A stretch of DNA of 64,000 bases, from positions 24,544,330 through 24,608,329 of the forward strand of contig OX621245.1 in the NCBI GenBank assembly GCA_951640165.1. Reading direction: 5' to 3'. Of the stretch, positions 21,765 to 33,775 are shown one piece after another. The notes below the pieces were generated by a model that worked only from the letters and a program-made list of their open reading frames with translations, was not told the origin of the DNA and did not search any database. A program made the translations under genes and the position numbers. Source of the stretch: Pseudoips prasinana (taxonomy: Eukaryota; Arthropoda; Insecta; Lepidoptera; Nolidae). The stretch's first letter is position 1, and every line of letters starts with the position of its first letter.

Positions 21765-22470
21765 AAGTTTTTTTTATTGGGCTGTTGTTAATTTTTTTGT
21801 ACAAAGTATTTTTTTTAACAACTCTTTATTTATTTCTTTAAGATTACTATTTTCTAAAGATAGTTCTTCTATTTCAGATTACTTGAAGTAGGGCGAAATA
21901 GGCGACTGTATACTACGTAATAAACTGTAATGAATCATCAGGTATAGGTACGAGTATGAACCCGTCGTTTACTTTTGCTATTCGAACAAAGCACTGAGTC
22001 ACTTCACTTTTCTAACGTCTGTTTTATAAATTTGCAAATTGTTTTGATGATAGCACTTTATTTGGAATATGTACACTATTGATTATGTGTTATATTACAG
22101 GAGTGGTTACTGGTTACACTAATATATAATTTTTATGATAATATATGGGCTTTTTTACTGGTTTTTCGACTAAAGATTGTATAAATTCTCCTTAACACAA
22201 CCGGTCACCGCGAGGGCGCGCGGGGAACAACACAACATGTATTAGTGATCTTTAAAACTTGGCATACGTCATACTTTAGTGCTAAAATTGGCTTTTATTA
22301 TTCAAACCAGACAAAACATGATAAAACCACAGACAAAAATTCTAATAAAGACTTCAATTTCTAAGAGGTTTAGCTCGCTTAGAAAATAAATATAAATATT
22401 CGACAATAATTGGGTGGGAGTACAATGCTCTCTTTTTGTGATGACATTTTATACCCTAAGTTTTATATTT
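21765..22470. other. Gene-free stretch
   Basis: No gene found. A short GC-rich patch lies at 22200-22230 (caccgcgagggcgcgcgggg). It may include the 5' flank of the LINE. Confidence 0.35.
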
Positions 22471-22850
22471 GAACTACCGCATCGGTCTAGCGGTAGCGTG
22501 TTCACCCGCAGAGAACAAGGTCCTGGATTCAAATCCCGAGTCGGGCCAAAGTGATTTTGGATTTTTTCTGTAAAAAGAAAGATTTCTCAATATCAGCTCG
22601 AAGTCTGGGTCTAGGCGGTATTATACCCCTTTGCCTCGGAGAGCACGTAAAGCCATCAGTCTGGTAGCTGACCTCTTTCCGGTCATGTCGCCAATCGTCC
22701 CATCGTATCATAAGTGATGGAATAGAAAGTGCCCTTGTGTTTGCGCGCTCACTTTGTCACTATAATATCTCTCGCGCAGATGGCTAGTACTCATTGAGAC
22801 TGGCGGCCGTGGCCGAAATTCGGCTAGGCGGAGATTATTATTATTTATAT
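22471..22850 (+). repeat. tRNA-derived SINE family S3, full copy
   Basis: The head has an A box (tagcggtagcgtg) and a B box (ctggattcaaatcccg). The body has 'gcctcggagagcacgtaaag' and 'ggccgtggccgaaattcggc', and the tail is ATT repeats. This is the reference copy for the S3 pieces at 8.6, 10.4, 39.6, 48.0 and 48.8 kb. Confidence 0.75.
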
Positions 22851-23269
22851 TGGAATTAATTAATATATGAGCTCATGGAACCGTCCTTTCTAATCGTGAT
22901 TTCATACACTTCTCATGTCTATATTCAATACGTTTAAACTATATAACTTATATGGAAACATCTCTCGAGTTTTCATTCAGCGGTACAAGTGAGTTACTTT
23001 CTTTTCTCTATGGATTCCTCGTGAACCGTAAAGATTATGTTACTTTCGGCAATAATCCTCTTGAGTCCGAGACCTAACGATATCTAGAATTAAGCATATA
23101 ATACAAGTCGCAATATGTCTTACTGTAATTTATTTTGCTCTACCAACAGAGGTTAGAACAAATAAATGTACTGTTTATTTTCTGTAAGGTTGAAATGAAA
23201 TTTGATATGACAAGTTGACTGCTCAAAGAGCTTTTGGTACTTTATTAGTATACATGTTATATTTATACA
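22851..23269. other. Gene-free AT-rich stretch
   Basis: No gene or matched repeat. Confidence 0.4.
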
Positions 23270-23573
23270 TATAATAAAATCGTAGGAAAGTCAAAACTGT
23301 ACATTGAATATTTTTTTAAAAGGATACTTGGGGCGTGATCTACGATCGATATGGAAGCCAAAAATATAGTTTTTGAATTTTCGTCCGTTTGTCTGTATGT
23401 ATGTCCGGGCTAAACTCAAAAAGTACTGCATGGATTCACTTCAAATTTTGCATGAACATTACTGAGAGGTCGGGTCAACGTATAAGCTACATATTATCAC
23501 GCTATCACCTACGGGGGCGGAGCTGTGATAATTTATAAAGTTTACTGCGGGTAAAACCGCGGGGCACAGCTAG
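23270..23573 (+). mobile_element. Non-autonomous Helitron-like element
   Basis: The 3' end has a GC hairpin (gcgggtaaaaccgc) and then ggggcacagCTAG followed by T, as expected for a Helitron. The body matches the reverse complement of 48114-48429 ('aaaatcgtaggaaagtcaaa', 'tactgcatggatt'). The 5' end is set by the limit of that match. Confidence 0.6.
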
Positions 23574-23649
23574 TATTCTACATAGGTACATTAGGTTAAA
23601 ACAAATAATAAGAGCAAGAAAATTTAAGATTAAAGCTTATATTTGCTGT

Positions 23650-23870
23650 GTGGCTGACGGCCAAGAATATCAAGACCCCATCTCATCCCGTAGGGGCTTT
23701 AGAAATCGACCCGAGGGAATATCTCCCACATAATGGGCAGTAGCCTCTCTGTGTACTGTGATCATCATATTGCGATCGCCAAATGGTCTGTCATGGCGAT
23801 TCTGGCCCTCTAAATGATGGACATAGCTCTATTGCAAAAATCGTTCGGCTGACATGATGATGATGAAGAT
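23650..23870 (+). mobile_element. Mini-RTE copy
   Basis: Head 'gtggctgacggccaagaata', middle 'attgcgatcgccaaatggtc', tail 'gttcggctgacatgatgatg'. It contains no coding sequence. Confidence 0.65.
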
Positions 23871-23936
23871 TTAAGATGGTAAGATATATGATAGTAGCTT
23901 CACCTTCCACTGCTATACAAAGTTTTTAGCCGTGAC

Positions 23937-24082
23937 GTTTCCAGCCGAGAATTTGTAAAAGGGCCACCACATACCATCCCGTGTGTGTTGTAAAAGGCGA
24001 CTAAGGGATACACTAGGCAGTCGGGCAGCAGCGCCTCCTGTGAACTAACTGCTGTGACTATGGCAAAACCCGCCAAATAATA
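23937..24082 (+). repeat. RTE 5'-UTR-like fragment
   Basis: Resembles 53295-53400 ('gtcgggcagcagcgcctcct' here). No RTE 3' tail follows directly; a LINE RT scrap on the opposite strand lies next to it. Confidence 0.5.
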
Positions 24083-24094
24083 ATAATAATATAA

Positions 24095-24285
24095 TAATTT
24101 TATATAATTGGTAATATATGTAATAGGGGGAACCAGTATGTTCTTAAATATTTTCAGGAATGATCCAGAAATACCGTCAAAACCCGTGGCGCAGTCAGTT
24201 CGCAGGCCCATTATTATTAATTCAGTTTCAGCTTCATCAGTTAGACTAAGAAAAAAAGTATTTAAAATGACAATGCTATAGCTAT
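24095..24285 (-). pseudogene. LINE reverse transcriptase fragment
   Basis: Minus-strand reading gives SLTDEAETELIIMGL, then CATGFDGISGSFLK and LVPPITYITN. This is the first conserved block of a CR1/Jockey-type RT ('...GxDGI...P...N'). Only about 55 residues remain. Confidence 0.6.
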
Positions 24286-24327
24286 ACATATATGTAAACC
24301 TTTGGTGGAGGCCTATGTCCACCGCTT

Positions 24328-24440
24328 CTGGCTATCGCACATGACGCATCATTATCATCATCTCCAGCAGTGCATGATAACCAGGATGTATCGTGCACTG
24401 CTGGAGATGATGATAATGATGCGTCATGTGCGATAGCCAG
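24328..24440. repeat. Perfect hairpin, 47-bp arms
   Basis: The stretches 24328-24374 and 24394-24440 are exact reverse complements around a 19-base loop. The arms include RTE-tail-like 'atcatcatctccagcagtgc'. Confidence 0.95.
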
Positions 24441-24442
24441 AT

Positions 24443-24680
24443 GCTCTCACCGGTCTGTAAGTGATTGACAAGGTTAAGCAACTAGGCCCGTGGTCAGATG
24501 GGTGACCGCCAAAGTGGTTTGATTTCTGAGCGTCTCCGTGCTTCGGAGGATACGTTAAGCTGTCGGTTCCGGTTGTAGCCAATAGGCAACAATCGTTAAG
24601 CCATGTCAGAGGCCTACTAGGTGGCTTGAACAACTCTGACACTAGGGTAACCACTGCCCATACGATAAGTAAGTGCTTCA
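24443..24680 (-). repeat. Interspersed repeat family S4, copy 3
   Basis: Aligns end to end with 1060-1290 (same orientation), including 'ggtggcttgaacaactctga' and the edge 'tacgataagtaagt'. Confidence 0.65.
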
Positions 24681-24684
24681 CACA

Positions 24685-25373
24685 TCTTAAAATATCTATA
24701 AAAAGAGCAAATATGCTTCTCTTACTGTATATTTTATCACAAAATACGCAATGAAAAATGTTTAAAATACAGCCAACGGAGTAATGTTCTTGCTACCACA
24801 ATGACAATATATAAGCATAGTATAAGGACGTAAGTACGGACATTCTATTGACATGCCTAACACCAATTAATTGGCACCAAATAAGGAAGATAAAACCCCG
24901 GACACCAGAACATGAACGTAAATAAGGTCGTTTTACGATCTCACCAAATATTGACAAACCGACATTAAGGGTTTTAATGGCTTTCAGGAAGCTCTTTTAA
25001 TTTCCTCTGATATGTAACGTTTTCACATTCCTGTGCGGTTTTTCTCTACGACCTATAATATATTGATGAAATTTCGCGGAAATTTGTTTCCTCTGGGCCC
25101 AAAGCGGACGTAAGGGAAATTGGGCAGAGGGTTTTAATAAATCCTGTTTAATGCAACGGCTTATCATGTATTTTGAATATGTATGCTATATGTAGCTATG
25201 TATACGTAGTTTAACAATATATTATATATATCAACCATATAGGAGACCTGTGTTTTTAGATAATTATTTAAAAAGATAAATATGGACATTAACATCTACA
25301 ATCTGTTTTAGGAATGAGTATCACACAGAATAATTTGAAACTTAAATAACTAAAATTTACGCAACTAACTAAC
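24685..25373. other. Gene-free stretch
   Basis: No coding region and no repeat recognised. Confidence 0.4.
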
Positions 25374-25438
25374 TGCCATATGATCCCAAATTAGGCAAAG
25401 CCTTTACTATGGAAACCAGATAAAGTGATACAACCGAT
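25374..25438 (-). repeat. SINE family S2, 3' fragment
   Basis: Contains 'gatcccaaattaggcaaagc', the reverse complement of the S2 3' body. Confidence 0.5.
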
Positions 25439-25788
25439 AGGTATCGAAAAGATTGTTGTCTATTTTGCAGTCCAAAAGTTAAGAGTGTAGATTAAGTATT
25501 GATTGAAATTAATAAATTCGTACGCAGTGTTTCTTGTTATTCAAGTATACAGATTTTGTGATCCTAGAAAAAATCAAATAAAAATATTTTAGACTTTGGA
25601 AAGGGCCGTCGACGCGTCGGTTCTATATAGGTATATCTATGTGCCCCACCGACTACCACTTCAGCTTGGCAATTCTATTCGTTCACTTGCAGATTTCAAC
25701 ATTCCAGGGAAATTCCAATCATAGCCCTCTCCATTGTTCATGGGGTACCCTTGAACTTTCTTATGAAGCTTTTCAAATTTCGTTTCGA

Positions 25789-25864
25789 CGTTTTTCAAAT
25801 TCGATTCCTGCATAGTCGCTAACTATGGAGTAAGCGACTATGCAGGAATCGAATTTGAAAAACG
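25789..25864. repeat. Perfect hairpin, 32-bp arms
   Basis: 25789-25820 and 25833-25864 are exact reverse complements with a 12-base loop. Confidence 0.95.
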
Positions 25865-25938
25865 AAGGCCACGACGTAGTAGCAAAGGACCACTTTACAT
25901 ACTATGTCATATATGCAATCTATATATGTACGTATGTA

Positions 25939-26073
25939 TAGACGCCAGCACATCAAGCGACCCCAATCTGTCAAATTTCCTCAATCGAAAGTGAACCTTT
26001 AGTTTATGTGATAAAGTTGAAAATCTATAAAAGAAATTTAACAGATTGGAGTAGCTGGACGTGCTGGCGTCTG
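25939..26073. mobile_element. Palindromic MITE, copy 1 (TA target site)
   Basis: This 135-bp element has long imperfect terminal inverted repeats starting tagacgccagcac at the left and ending gtgctggcgtctg at the right. It is flanked by TA on both sides. Copies 2 and 3 are at 51139-51272 and 55712-55846. TA duplication and size suggest mobilisation by a Tc1/mariner-type transposase. Confidence 0.8.
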
Positions 26074-26079
26074 TACATG

Positions 26080-26695
26080 TTTGAGTTTTATATATTTTTC
26101 ATAGTACATGTGTAACGTTGGCGCCGGCGATGGTATTATATAGTCATATCAAAATCTAATCATATAAACTATCGGCAAATGAATACCATATTGACATTTT
26201 TATACAGCAATCTGGCTGACCGCAATTGATAAGATCTCTGCCTAAATAAACCATGAATAGCGTGGTCTGTGTAATAAGGATCGTTTGAGGAACGAAAATA
26301 TTTTTCTGTGTTTTTGTTTTGTTTATTCTCGTGAAGACAAAGGAATAGTTTATACAAGGGTTATCAGTTGGATGATGGTCTCCAAACTTTTTTATGGCTT
26401 GCATAGTTTTATGTAAGTAGTAGTTGGGGTTTATATTGACCCACTGCAAGGCATAGGTGTCCATCATTGTTACGAATCGAACCTTTTTTGGAACACTTTA
26501 TATTCAAAATTTTATTGTATTGTAAAATTGCTAGTGCTATTGTAAAATTATATACATCAATGCCAGTTCACAGTTTTACTCATTTTAATAAACCATTGTT
26601 TCTCCTTTTACCAGCGAATTATTATATGCTTAATTTCCTTCCGATATTTAATATTTTTTTACTTTATCGTATGGGAGTGGTTCAAACCACCCATT
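26080..26695. other. Gene-free stretch
   Basis: Frames at 26156-26467 (minus) and 26467-26697 (plus) are open for 76-103 codons but show no domain that I recognise. Confidence 0.35.
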
Positions 26696-26699
26696 AAAC

Positions 26700-26880
26700 G
26701 ACTGTTGCTTAATGGCTATCACCGGGCCAGACCGCTTAACTTGCCATCCGAAGCGCGGAGACTTTCATAGATTAAACCACTTTTCCACCACCCACCTATG
26801 GACTGACCGCGAGCCTAGTTGCTTAACCTCACCAATCACTTATGGACCGGTGAGATCTTCTAGCTAGGCTTATTATTATT
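26700..26880 (+). repeat. Interspersed repeat family S4, copy 4
   Basis: Same orientation as 9738-9915. It ends in TTATTATTATT after 'gagatcttctagctaggc', which defines the family's 3' end. Confidence 0.6.
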
Positions 26881-27039
26881 AAAACCGAGCTAACAGTAGT
26901 GAAAGCTGTAATCTTTGCAATTATAATACAATATTAATAACGTTAGTTACCTGTTATAGTTTTTACCTCCTTTTTATCTTATATGACATAACTTATATGA
27001 CTCACATGTTTGCCTATTGGTTAGTGACCTCTAGACAAA

Positions 27040-27230
27040 CAGCACACTGCTAAGTTAGAGTTAGGATAAATATGTGGGTGATGAGCACGATTATTTGTTT
27101 TATGTCTGGGTGTAATTTATCTATAATATGTATGTAGTGAGTATGTTTGTCAGTTCTTAGGTTGCCATAGTATAAGCTCTGCCTAGTTTGGGATTCGATG
27201 ACAGCGTGTTAGTTTTCTCATGATTCTTGT
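27040..27230 (+). repeat. SINE family S2, partial
   Basis: The body is present ('gtgatgagcacgattatttg', 'tataagctctgcctagtttg'); the tRNA-like head is lost. Confidence 0.55.
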
Positions 27231-27234
27231 TTAT

Positions 27235-28164
27235 TTTACTTAATAACTTTTCTATATACTTGGATAGTTCCAACCATTGGATAGAACCACAGATTAAAGG
27301 TGAAAGAGATACATTCATGTTTTAACAACGAAGTTAAAAGTAAATGAAAGTTTTCCGGACTTTGAATATTGACAAAAGTAGTCATTAGGTGACCATATAC
27401 ATGAAGTTTAAAATAACTACGCTAATTTGAAAGATTCAAAAATTGTATAAAAATCTGAAGTTTGGGCTCTGTAGTGCAAATTTCATTTTCTTTTGATTTC
27501 TTTACATATTAGGCCGTGCATTACTTGACTTGAAAATTTTCCCATTAAATCGAAATGCTTCCTAGTGAGATGAAATACGTTTAGTTGTAATTAAAATTAA
27601 TTAATTCACATCGAAACAAAGGGCGAAGACGGTAAGATATATAAGTATATAGATATATAAGAGATAGATAAGTAGCTAGTAAACTTTTATAATTCAGAAA
27701 CATAAAGTGGGTACTTTAGATTTTCCATCAAAATATATTTCACGATATAATTATCTTACACGGCTTAAATAAGCGTATTTATTAATAGAATGAAACTTCG
27801 GCTAGTATTGGATATTGTCAAATTAATTTCAATTTACGTCACTAATAAGAAGTTGAGCATATTTTAAATGACTAAATAGACGGTATTAAGTAAATTGTAT
27901 TTTGTCATCGATTATATGTTAAAACGGCTCGAATAGAAAGTGATCGCACAAATGCTGTCATTTACAAAGCAACGCATATTACGAATACACAATATATTGT
28001 TAATTTATTTCTTATCATATTGATTATTGTCATGCATCTGAGAGGCCTCAGCAAATGTGTGATATCGATAGAATTAAATATAATTATATATATAGAATAA
28101 ACAGTAAATATATTGTTAAATGGTATAAAGATACTGTGTAGAATATAACTAAATTAAATTATAG
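27235..28164. other. Gene-free AT-rich stretch
   Basis: No coding region and no repeat recognised; left flank of the tandem duplication. Confidence 0.4.
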
Positions 28165-28261
28165 TAACATAGATATTGGAAATAGATTAAAAATACGTAC
28201 AAACTAAAAGTGTCATTATAAACTTAAAATCAAAATACTAAATTGCAAATAAAAGAATAAC

Positions 28262-28508
28262 TTATAGATAAAAAACCGCTTTCAAGTCGCCATCTGCGGG
28301 TAAGGTGCCCAAAAAGCTAGCGACGTTACCTCTTTGGATCGCAAGGCTTATGCGTTGGCCGAGGTACGTGCCAGCGCTTTGATCACCAGAGTGCTCGATA
28401 AGTCGTTTGGACAACTGCTTGACAAAGGACCCTGCTTCTGGGCCCCAGGGACCCATTGTTTCAACCCCAAACGGAATAAATATATAGCCATCACCTATGC
28501 AGCATATT
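28262..28508 (-). pseudogene. C-terminal fragment of a retrotransposon protein (unit A)
   Basis: The minus strand reads GDGYIFIPFGVETMGPWGPE and later QRISLAIQRGNVASFLGTLP, ending at a stop at 28262; a TAA sits just upstream of the open part. I recall this pattern ('ETLG...GD...QRxSxxxQRxN') from the tail of RT-bearing LINE proteins in invertebrates, but I cannot name the clade. It is 5'-truncated, and the same piece recurs in unit B. Confidence 0.45.
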
Positions 28509-28922
28509 TACTCCGTTTCGAGTTCTCAGCAGCCTCCGCTACAGCGCCGCCTGAACGCGAACTTACTTGAAGGTGGGAGGGAGCCAGTGTATGTACACAG
28601 TAAATTACTTTGATAAACAATACTTTCTAGTTCTACTTTGAGTATGAGAAATTAGAAAATAGTTTTTACTTCCCAAAGACTGCAACTGTAGTTAGTGAAC
28701 AACAGGATTTCTGGTCCACCAAACCGTGGTCTTCGGACTTCAAAACTCAATAAAAATAATTAAAAATGTTTAATTTCATTATTACACGTGGCTCACCATA
28801 CAGTTGGTGGTGTCTCCTTTTAAGCATATATTTTAAGAATAAATAATTATATAACATGTAACCAGACAAGAAAACTAATTTAATTATACACTAATAATAC
28901 TTACTTATTATAATTAGTCTGT

Positions 28923-28995
28923 TTGCGTGTGTACATTTGTGTGTTTATGTGTGTGGGTGTGTGTATGTATGTGTAAGTGCGTGTGTGTATGTGTG
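28923..28995. repeat. TG-rich simple repeat (unit A)
   Basis: Impure (TG)n with ATG and GCG variants; the unit B copy is at 32140-32212. Confidence 0.85.
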
Positions 28996-29264
28996 TGGTT
29001 AATTTAATTTAAACATTATTGCGGAATTTTATAAATTAGCTCTTCTAATTATTTATTACCTAACTGAGATTTCCACTGCTTTATCATAATTTTATATCAA
29101 CATCAATAGTCAGCAAATAACGAAAATGAATAGAAACGTCCTTAAGTTGTCGGTGTCTAAAAATCGCTGTGGCTCCTCAATTCCAAAACTCCGCCACCAT
29201 TACTGAGAACTTTGAAATGTCGGGTGACAAGATTTTCAGCATCTATAGTTGGGGGGTAATTATT

Positions 29265-29372
29265 AGTTAACCGAAAACTTGATGATAAAAAGTATTTAAG
29301 GCCAGTTTAGCCTAGCTCGCATAGGCTAAACTGGCCTTAAAATACTTTTTAACATAAAGTTTTCGGTTAACT
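29265..29372. repeat. Long near-perfect hairpin (unit A)
   Basis: Arms of about 49-50 bp (29265-29313 and 29323-29372) with a 9-base loop and a few mismatches. The unit B copy is at 32482-32589. Confidence 0.9.
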
Positions 29373-30107
29373 TCGGATGCTTATAATGCTTGTCTGGAAA
29401 AGGCTTGATGTTGTTGTTGTTGTTGTGATGTTGTTTACAGGGTGAAGCAATAACTACCTAAGGCGTGCCATAGGGCTTTTACTGCTTCACCAGGTAATAG
29501 AGGCGAGCGCAAGCTCAAACTTAGTCGATGAATATATAACTATAGTCTATGAATGTCCTTTGGGATGCAAACCTTGTCTAAGGATTATTACAAACGTGGA
29601 GATGCATGAGTATCTACTATATTGATACGCGAAGTGAGTGATTGATGATTTACTAAGCACATTTCTGGCTTGTTCTACAGTCTTAATACTAGTAATAATA
29701 TTAAGTGATTGAAAGTATTTTCAACTTTTCATAAATTGAAGTAATGTTACAATGGCAATTCAATAAAATTACGAGTTTCGCGTAGTCTTTGTTTCATTAT
29801 ACTTATAAAACGTGACCGTTGAGACTTTCTATTCAGAGCGAAACTGTTGTACTATTTAAAAGTATAGTACCTGAAACAGTTTCGTTCTGAAGCTTAGTTA
29901 GTATGTTTTCTTTGAAATAACAAGAGTCGACTTAAATTTCAATATTGAAGTTTAGTTTTATTAAATGCTATGATTAAATTTTATTTAAATATTACGATTC
30001 TTGTTAACTCTTTAAAATAGTAGGTACTTTAGTTTTGTACCTCGTAACTTTAGTATAATGAAAATAAAAAATATGTTGGAATAGCTAGTACATTGCCATC
30101 TGATCTC

Positions 30108-30302
30108 TAAGTAGTGCCAGTGATCTCTAAGTCTCCAGGCAGTGCTGTACTATAGTAACCAGACATCTCATAAATATACTTATATATTTCTAAATACATA
30201 CATATTATAGATAAAATATCCATCCAGACACAAAACAAATAACCATGCTCATCGTACAAAGATTTGTCCTGGGTGGGGTTCGAACGCATTGGATCATTAT
30301 CA
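30108..30302 (-). repeat. SINE family S2, minus copy
   Basis: Contains 'tgtcctgggtggggttcgaa' (B box reversed) and 'catccagacacaaaacaaat'. It lies inside the 828-bp part that unit B lacks. Confidence 0.55.
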
Positions 30303-30429
30303 CTAGCTCCAATTCTATGAAACTAGTGAGAATGATTCAAAATATCCGTTCTCAGTAATTCCATTGTCACTAAGTCTCATATAAATATTGAGGACAATAA
30401 AAATCTCAATAGTTCCATAGAACTAATTG

Positions 30430-30655
30430 GTGGCCTGTTGTGTGGCGACGGCATAGAAAATCCTCCCCCCATCTTATCCCGTGGGGGGCTTAGAAATCGA
30501 CCGAGGAAAGAGGAAATACCTACCAGAGAACGGGCAGCATCGTTTTTTTTGTGAACTATGACCATCAAACTGCGATCGCCAGGCGATTATGGCATACTCC
30601 CCATTCTTTGAGGAGGCTTTTGTACAGCAGTAGGTTTGGCTGACATGATGAATTT
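30430..30655 (+). mobile_element. Mini-RTE copy (unit A)
   Basis: Head 'gtgtggcgacggcatagaaa', middle 'agagaacgggcagcatcg' and 'aactgcgatcgccaggcgat', tail 'gtttggctgacatgatgaat'. Repeated in unit B at 32823-33048. Confidence 0.65.
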
Positions 30656-31478
30656 CGACGTTACTAGTGAGAATGAACCTGACCTCCAGCTTATCAGTTA
30701 TATTTTATGTTTTTTCTTCGGCATGGATTTCTTATAAATAATAATAATAATTTATGGGGAATTATAAAACGATCGAATACAAAAATACTTAGCGACTGAT
30801 GATGAGATACTGTTTTAATAACTTGAGCGGCATGAATTTTTGTAAGCGAATAATTAACTAAACTAACGACGAATATTGATTAATAATAAAATCCAGAACG
30901 AGCTTACAAATAGTGAGTTATAATTAATCCATTTCAGATATCAAAATTCTACCCGTGCGACTAAATTACTAAGAGAGCGACTAGAAATACTGAGAGGGCA
31001 ACTTCCTAAGATAGAGACGAGTTTTCCGGAAGTTATTTCGGTTAGGTTAGGTTAGAACTGTGACCATCAAGCTAGACACTATTGTTGGTGAAGATTGGTG
31101 GAAAGTTTTCAAAAATCCCATTTTTTTGGAACTTTTTTATTTTTCAGGCGACATACAATGCAAATCTAAACAAAAACAATAGCGCTTGAAGTCCGCCGCA
31201 CAAGCCTCTGATCTCTCTGATTGGTCAAAGCGAAGAAATATTAGGTCGCTCAAATATTATGAAGCTTCTCATTTTGTATTTTAAGTAACTCAAATTAATA
31301 TTTGTTAGTTGCTGTTCTGTTGATTTCTCGTCACTCGCAGTCAGTCGCACACTTAGTAATACTATAACGTAAATTCATTATTAACATAGATATTGGAAAT
31401 AGATTAAAAATACGTACAAACTAAAAGTGTCATTATAAACTTAAAATCAAAATACTAAATTGCAAATAAAAGAATAAC

Positions 31479-31725
31479 TTATAGATAAAAAACCGCTTTC
31501 AAGTCGCCATCTGCGGGTAAGGTGCCCAAAAAGCTAGCGACGTTACCTCTTTGGATCGCAAGGCTTATGCGTTGGCCGAGGTACGTGCCAGCGCTTTGAT
31601 CACCAGAGTGCTCGATAAGTCGTTTGGACAACTGCTTGACAAAGGACCCTGCTTCTGGGCCCCAGGGACCCATTGTTTCAACCCCAAACGGAATAAATAT
31701 ATAGCCATCACCTATGCAGCATATT
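31479..31725 (-). pseudogene. C-terminal fragment of a retrotransposon protein (unit B)
   Basis: Same fragment as at 28262-28508, apparently unchanged in the duplicate; see that entry for the motifs and doubts. Confidence 0.45.
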
Positions 31726-32822
31726 TACTCCGTTTCGAGTTCTCAGCAGCCTCCGCTACAGCGCCGCCTGAACGCGAACTTACTTGAAGGTGGGAGGGAG
31801 CCAGTGTATGTACACAGTAAATTACTTTGATAAACAATACTTTCTAGTTCTACTTTGAGTATGAGAAATTAGAAAATAGTTTTTACTTCCCAAAGACTGC
31901 AACTGTAGTTAGTGAACAACAGGATTTCTGGTCCACCAAACCGTGGTCTTCGGACTTCAAAACTCAATAAAAATAATTAAAAATGTTTAATTTCATTATT
32001 ACACGTGGCTCACCATACAGTTGGTGGTGTCTCCTTTTAAGCATATATTTTAAGAATAAATAATTATATAACATGTAACCAGACAAGAAAACTAATTTAA
32101 TTATACACTAATAATACTTACTTATTATAATTAGTCTGTTTGCGTGTGTACATTTGTGTGTTTATGTGTGTGGGTGTGTGTATGTATGTGTAAGTGCGTG
32201 TGTGTATGTGTGTGGTTAATTTAATTTAAACATTATTGCGGAATTTTATAAATTAGCTCTTCTAATTATTTATTACCTAACTGAGATTTCCACTGCTTTA
32301 TCATAATTTTATATCAACATCAATAGTCAGCAAATAACGAAAATGAATAGAAACGTCCTTAAGTTGTCGGTGTCTAAAAATCGCTGTGGCTCCTCAATTC
32401 CAAAACTCCGCCACCATTACTGAGAACTTTGAAATGTCGGGTGACAAGATTTTCAGCATCTATAGTTGGGGGGTAATTATTAGTTAACCGAAAACTTGAT
32501 GATAAAAAGTATTTAAGGCCAGTTTAGCCTAGCTCGCATAGGCTAAACTGGCCTTAAAATACTTTTTAACATAAAGTTTTCGGTTAACTTCGGATGCTTA
32601 TAATGCTTGTCTGGAAAAGGCTTGATGTTGTTGTTGTTGTTGTGATGTTGTTTACAGGGTGAAGCAATAACTACCTAAGGCGTGCCATAGGGCTTTTACT
32701 GCTTCACCAGGTAATAAAGAGAGAATGATTCAAAATATCCGTTCTCAGTAATTCCATTGTCACTAAGTCTCATATAAATATTGAGGACAATAAAAATCTC
32801 AATAGTTCCATAGAACTAATTG

Positions 32823-33048
32823 GTGGCCTGTTGTGTGGCGACGGCATAGAAAATCCTCCCCCCATCTTATCCCGTGGGGGGCTTAGAAATCGACCGAGGA
32901 AAGAGGAAATACCTACCAGAGAACGGGCAGCATCGTTTTTTTTGTGAACTATGACCATCAAACTGCGATCGCCAGGCGATTATGGCATACTCCCCATTCT
33001 TTGAGGAGGCTTTTGTACAGCAGTAGGTTTGGCTGACATGATGAATTT
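32823..33048 (+). mobile_element. Mini-RTE copy (unit B)
   Basis: Duplicate of the copy at 30430-30655; not an independent insertion. Confidence 0.65.
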
Positions 33049-33775
33049 CGACGTTACTAGTGAGAATGAACCTGACCTCCAGCTTATCAGTTATATTTTA
33101 TGTTTTTTCTTCGGCATGGATTTCTTATAAATAATAATAATAATTTATGGGGAATTATAAAACGATCGAATACAAAAATACTTAGCGACTGATGATGAGA
33201 TACTGTTTTAATAACTTGAGCGGCATGAATTTTTGTAAGCGAATAATTAACTAAACTAACGACGAATATTGATTAATAATAAAATCCAGAACGAGCTTAC
33301 AAATAGTGAGTTATAATTAATCCATTTCAGATATCAAAATTCTACCCGTGCGACTAAATTACTAAGAGAGCGACTAGAAATACTGAGAGGGCAACTTCCT
33401 AAGATAGAGACGAGTTTTCCGGAAGTTATTTCGGTTAGGTTAGGTTAGAACTGTGACCAACAAGCTAGACACTATTGTTGGTGAAGATTGGTGGAAAGTT
33501 TTCAAAAATCCCATTTTTTTGGAACTTTTTGAATTTTTCAGGCGACATACAATGCAAATCTAAACAAAAACAATAGCGCTTGAAGTCCGCCGCACAAGCC
33601 TCTGATCTCTCTGATTGGTCAAAGCGAAGAAATATTAGGTCGCTCAAATATTATGAAGCTTCTCATTTTGTATTTTAAGTAACTCAAATTAATATTTGTT
33701 AGTTGCTGTTCTGTTGATTTCTCGTCACTCGCAGTCAGTCGCACACTTAGTAATACTATAACGTAAATTCATTAT

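Larger units (their letters stand above)
28165..31381. repeat. Tandem duplication, unit A (3217 bp)
   Basis: Unit A and the next unit (31382-33775) are the same sequence in direct orientation, nearly identical by eye. Corresponding bases are 3217 apart up to 29499/32716. Unit A then has 828 bases (29500-30327) that unit B replaces with 'aaga'. Beyond that the offset is 2393. Unit A contains a transposon C-terminus remnant, a TG-rich run, a hairpin (29265-29372), an S2 SINE and a mini-RTE. Confidence 0.95.
31382..33775. repeat. Tandem duplication, unit B (2394 bp)
   Basis: Second copy of unit A. Visible differences are the 828-bp deletion with 4-base filler at 32717-32720, a 1-base length change in a T run near 33526, and a substitution near 33459. 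Both units end in aaattcattatt, after which the sequences diverge. Confidence 0.95.

Noticed and set aside
31040..31058. (TTAGG)n-like run, possible telomeric repeat (also in the second duplication unit)
   Set aside because: Only about three units; such short runs are common by chance and inside repeats, so no telomere claim is justified.
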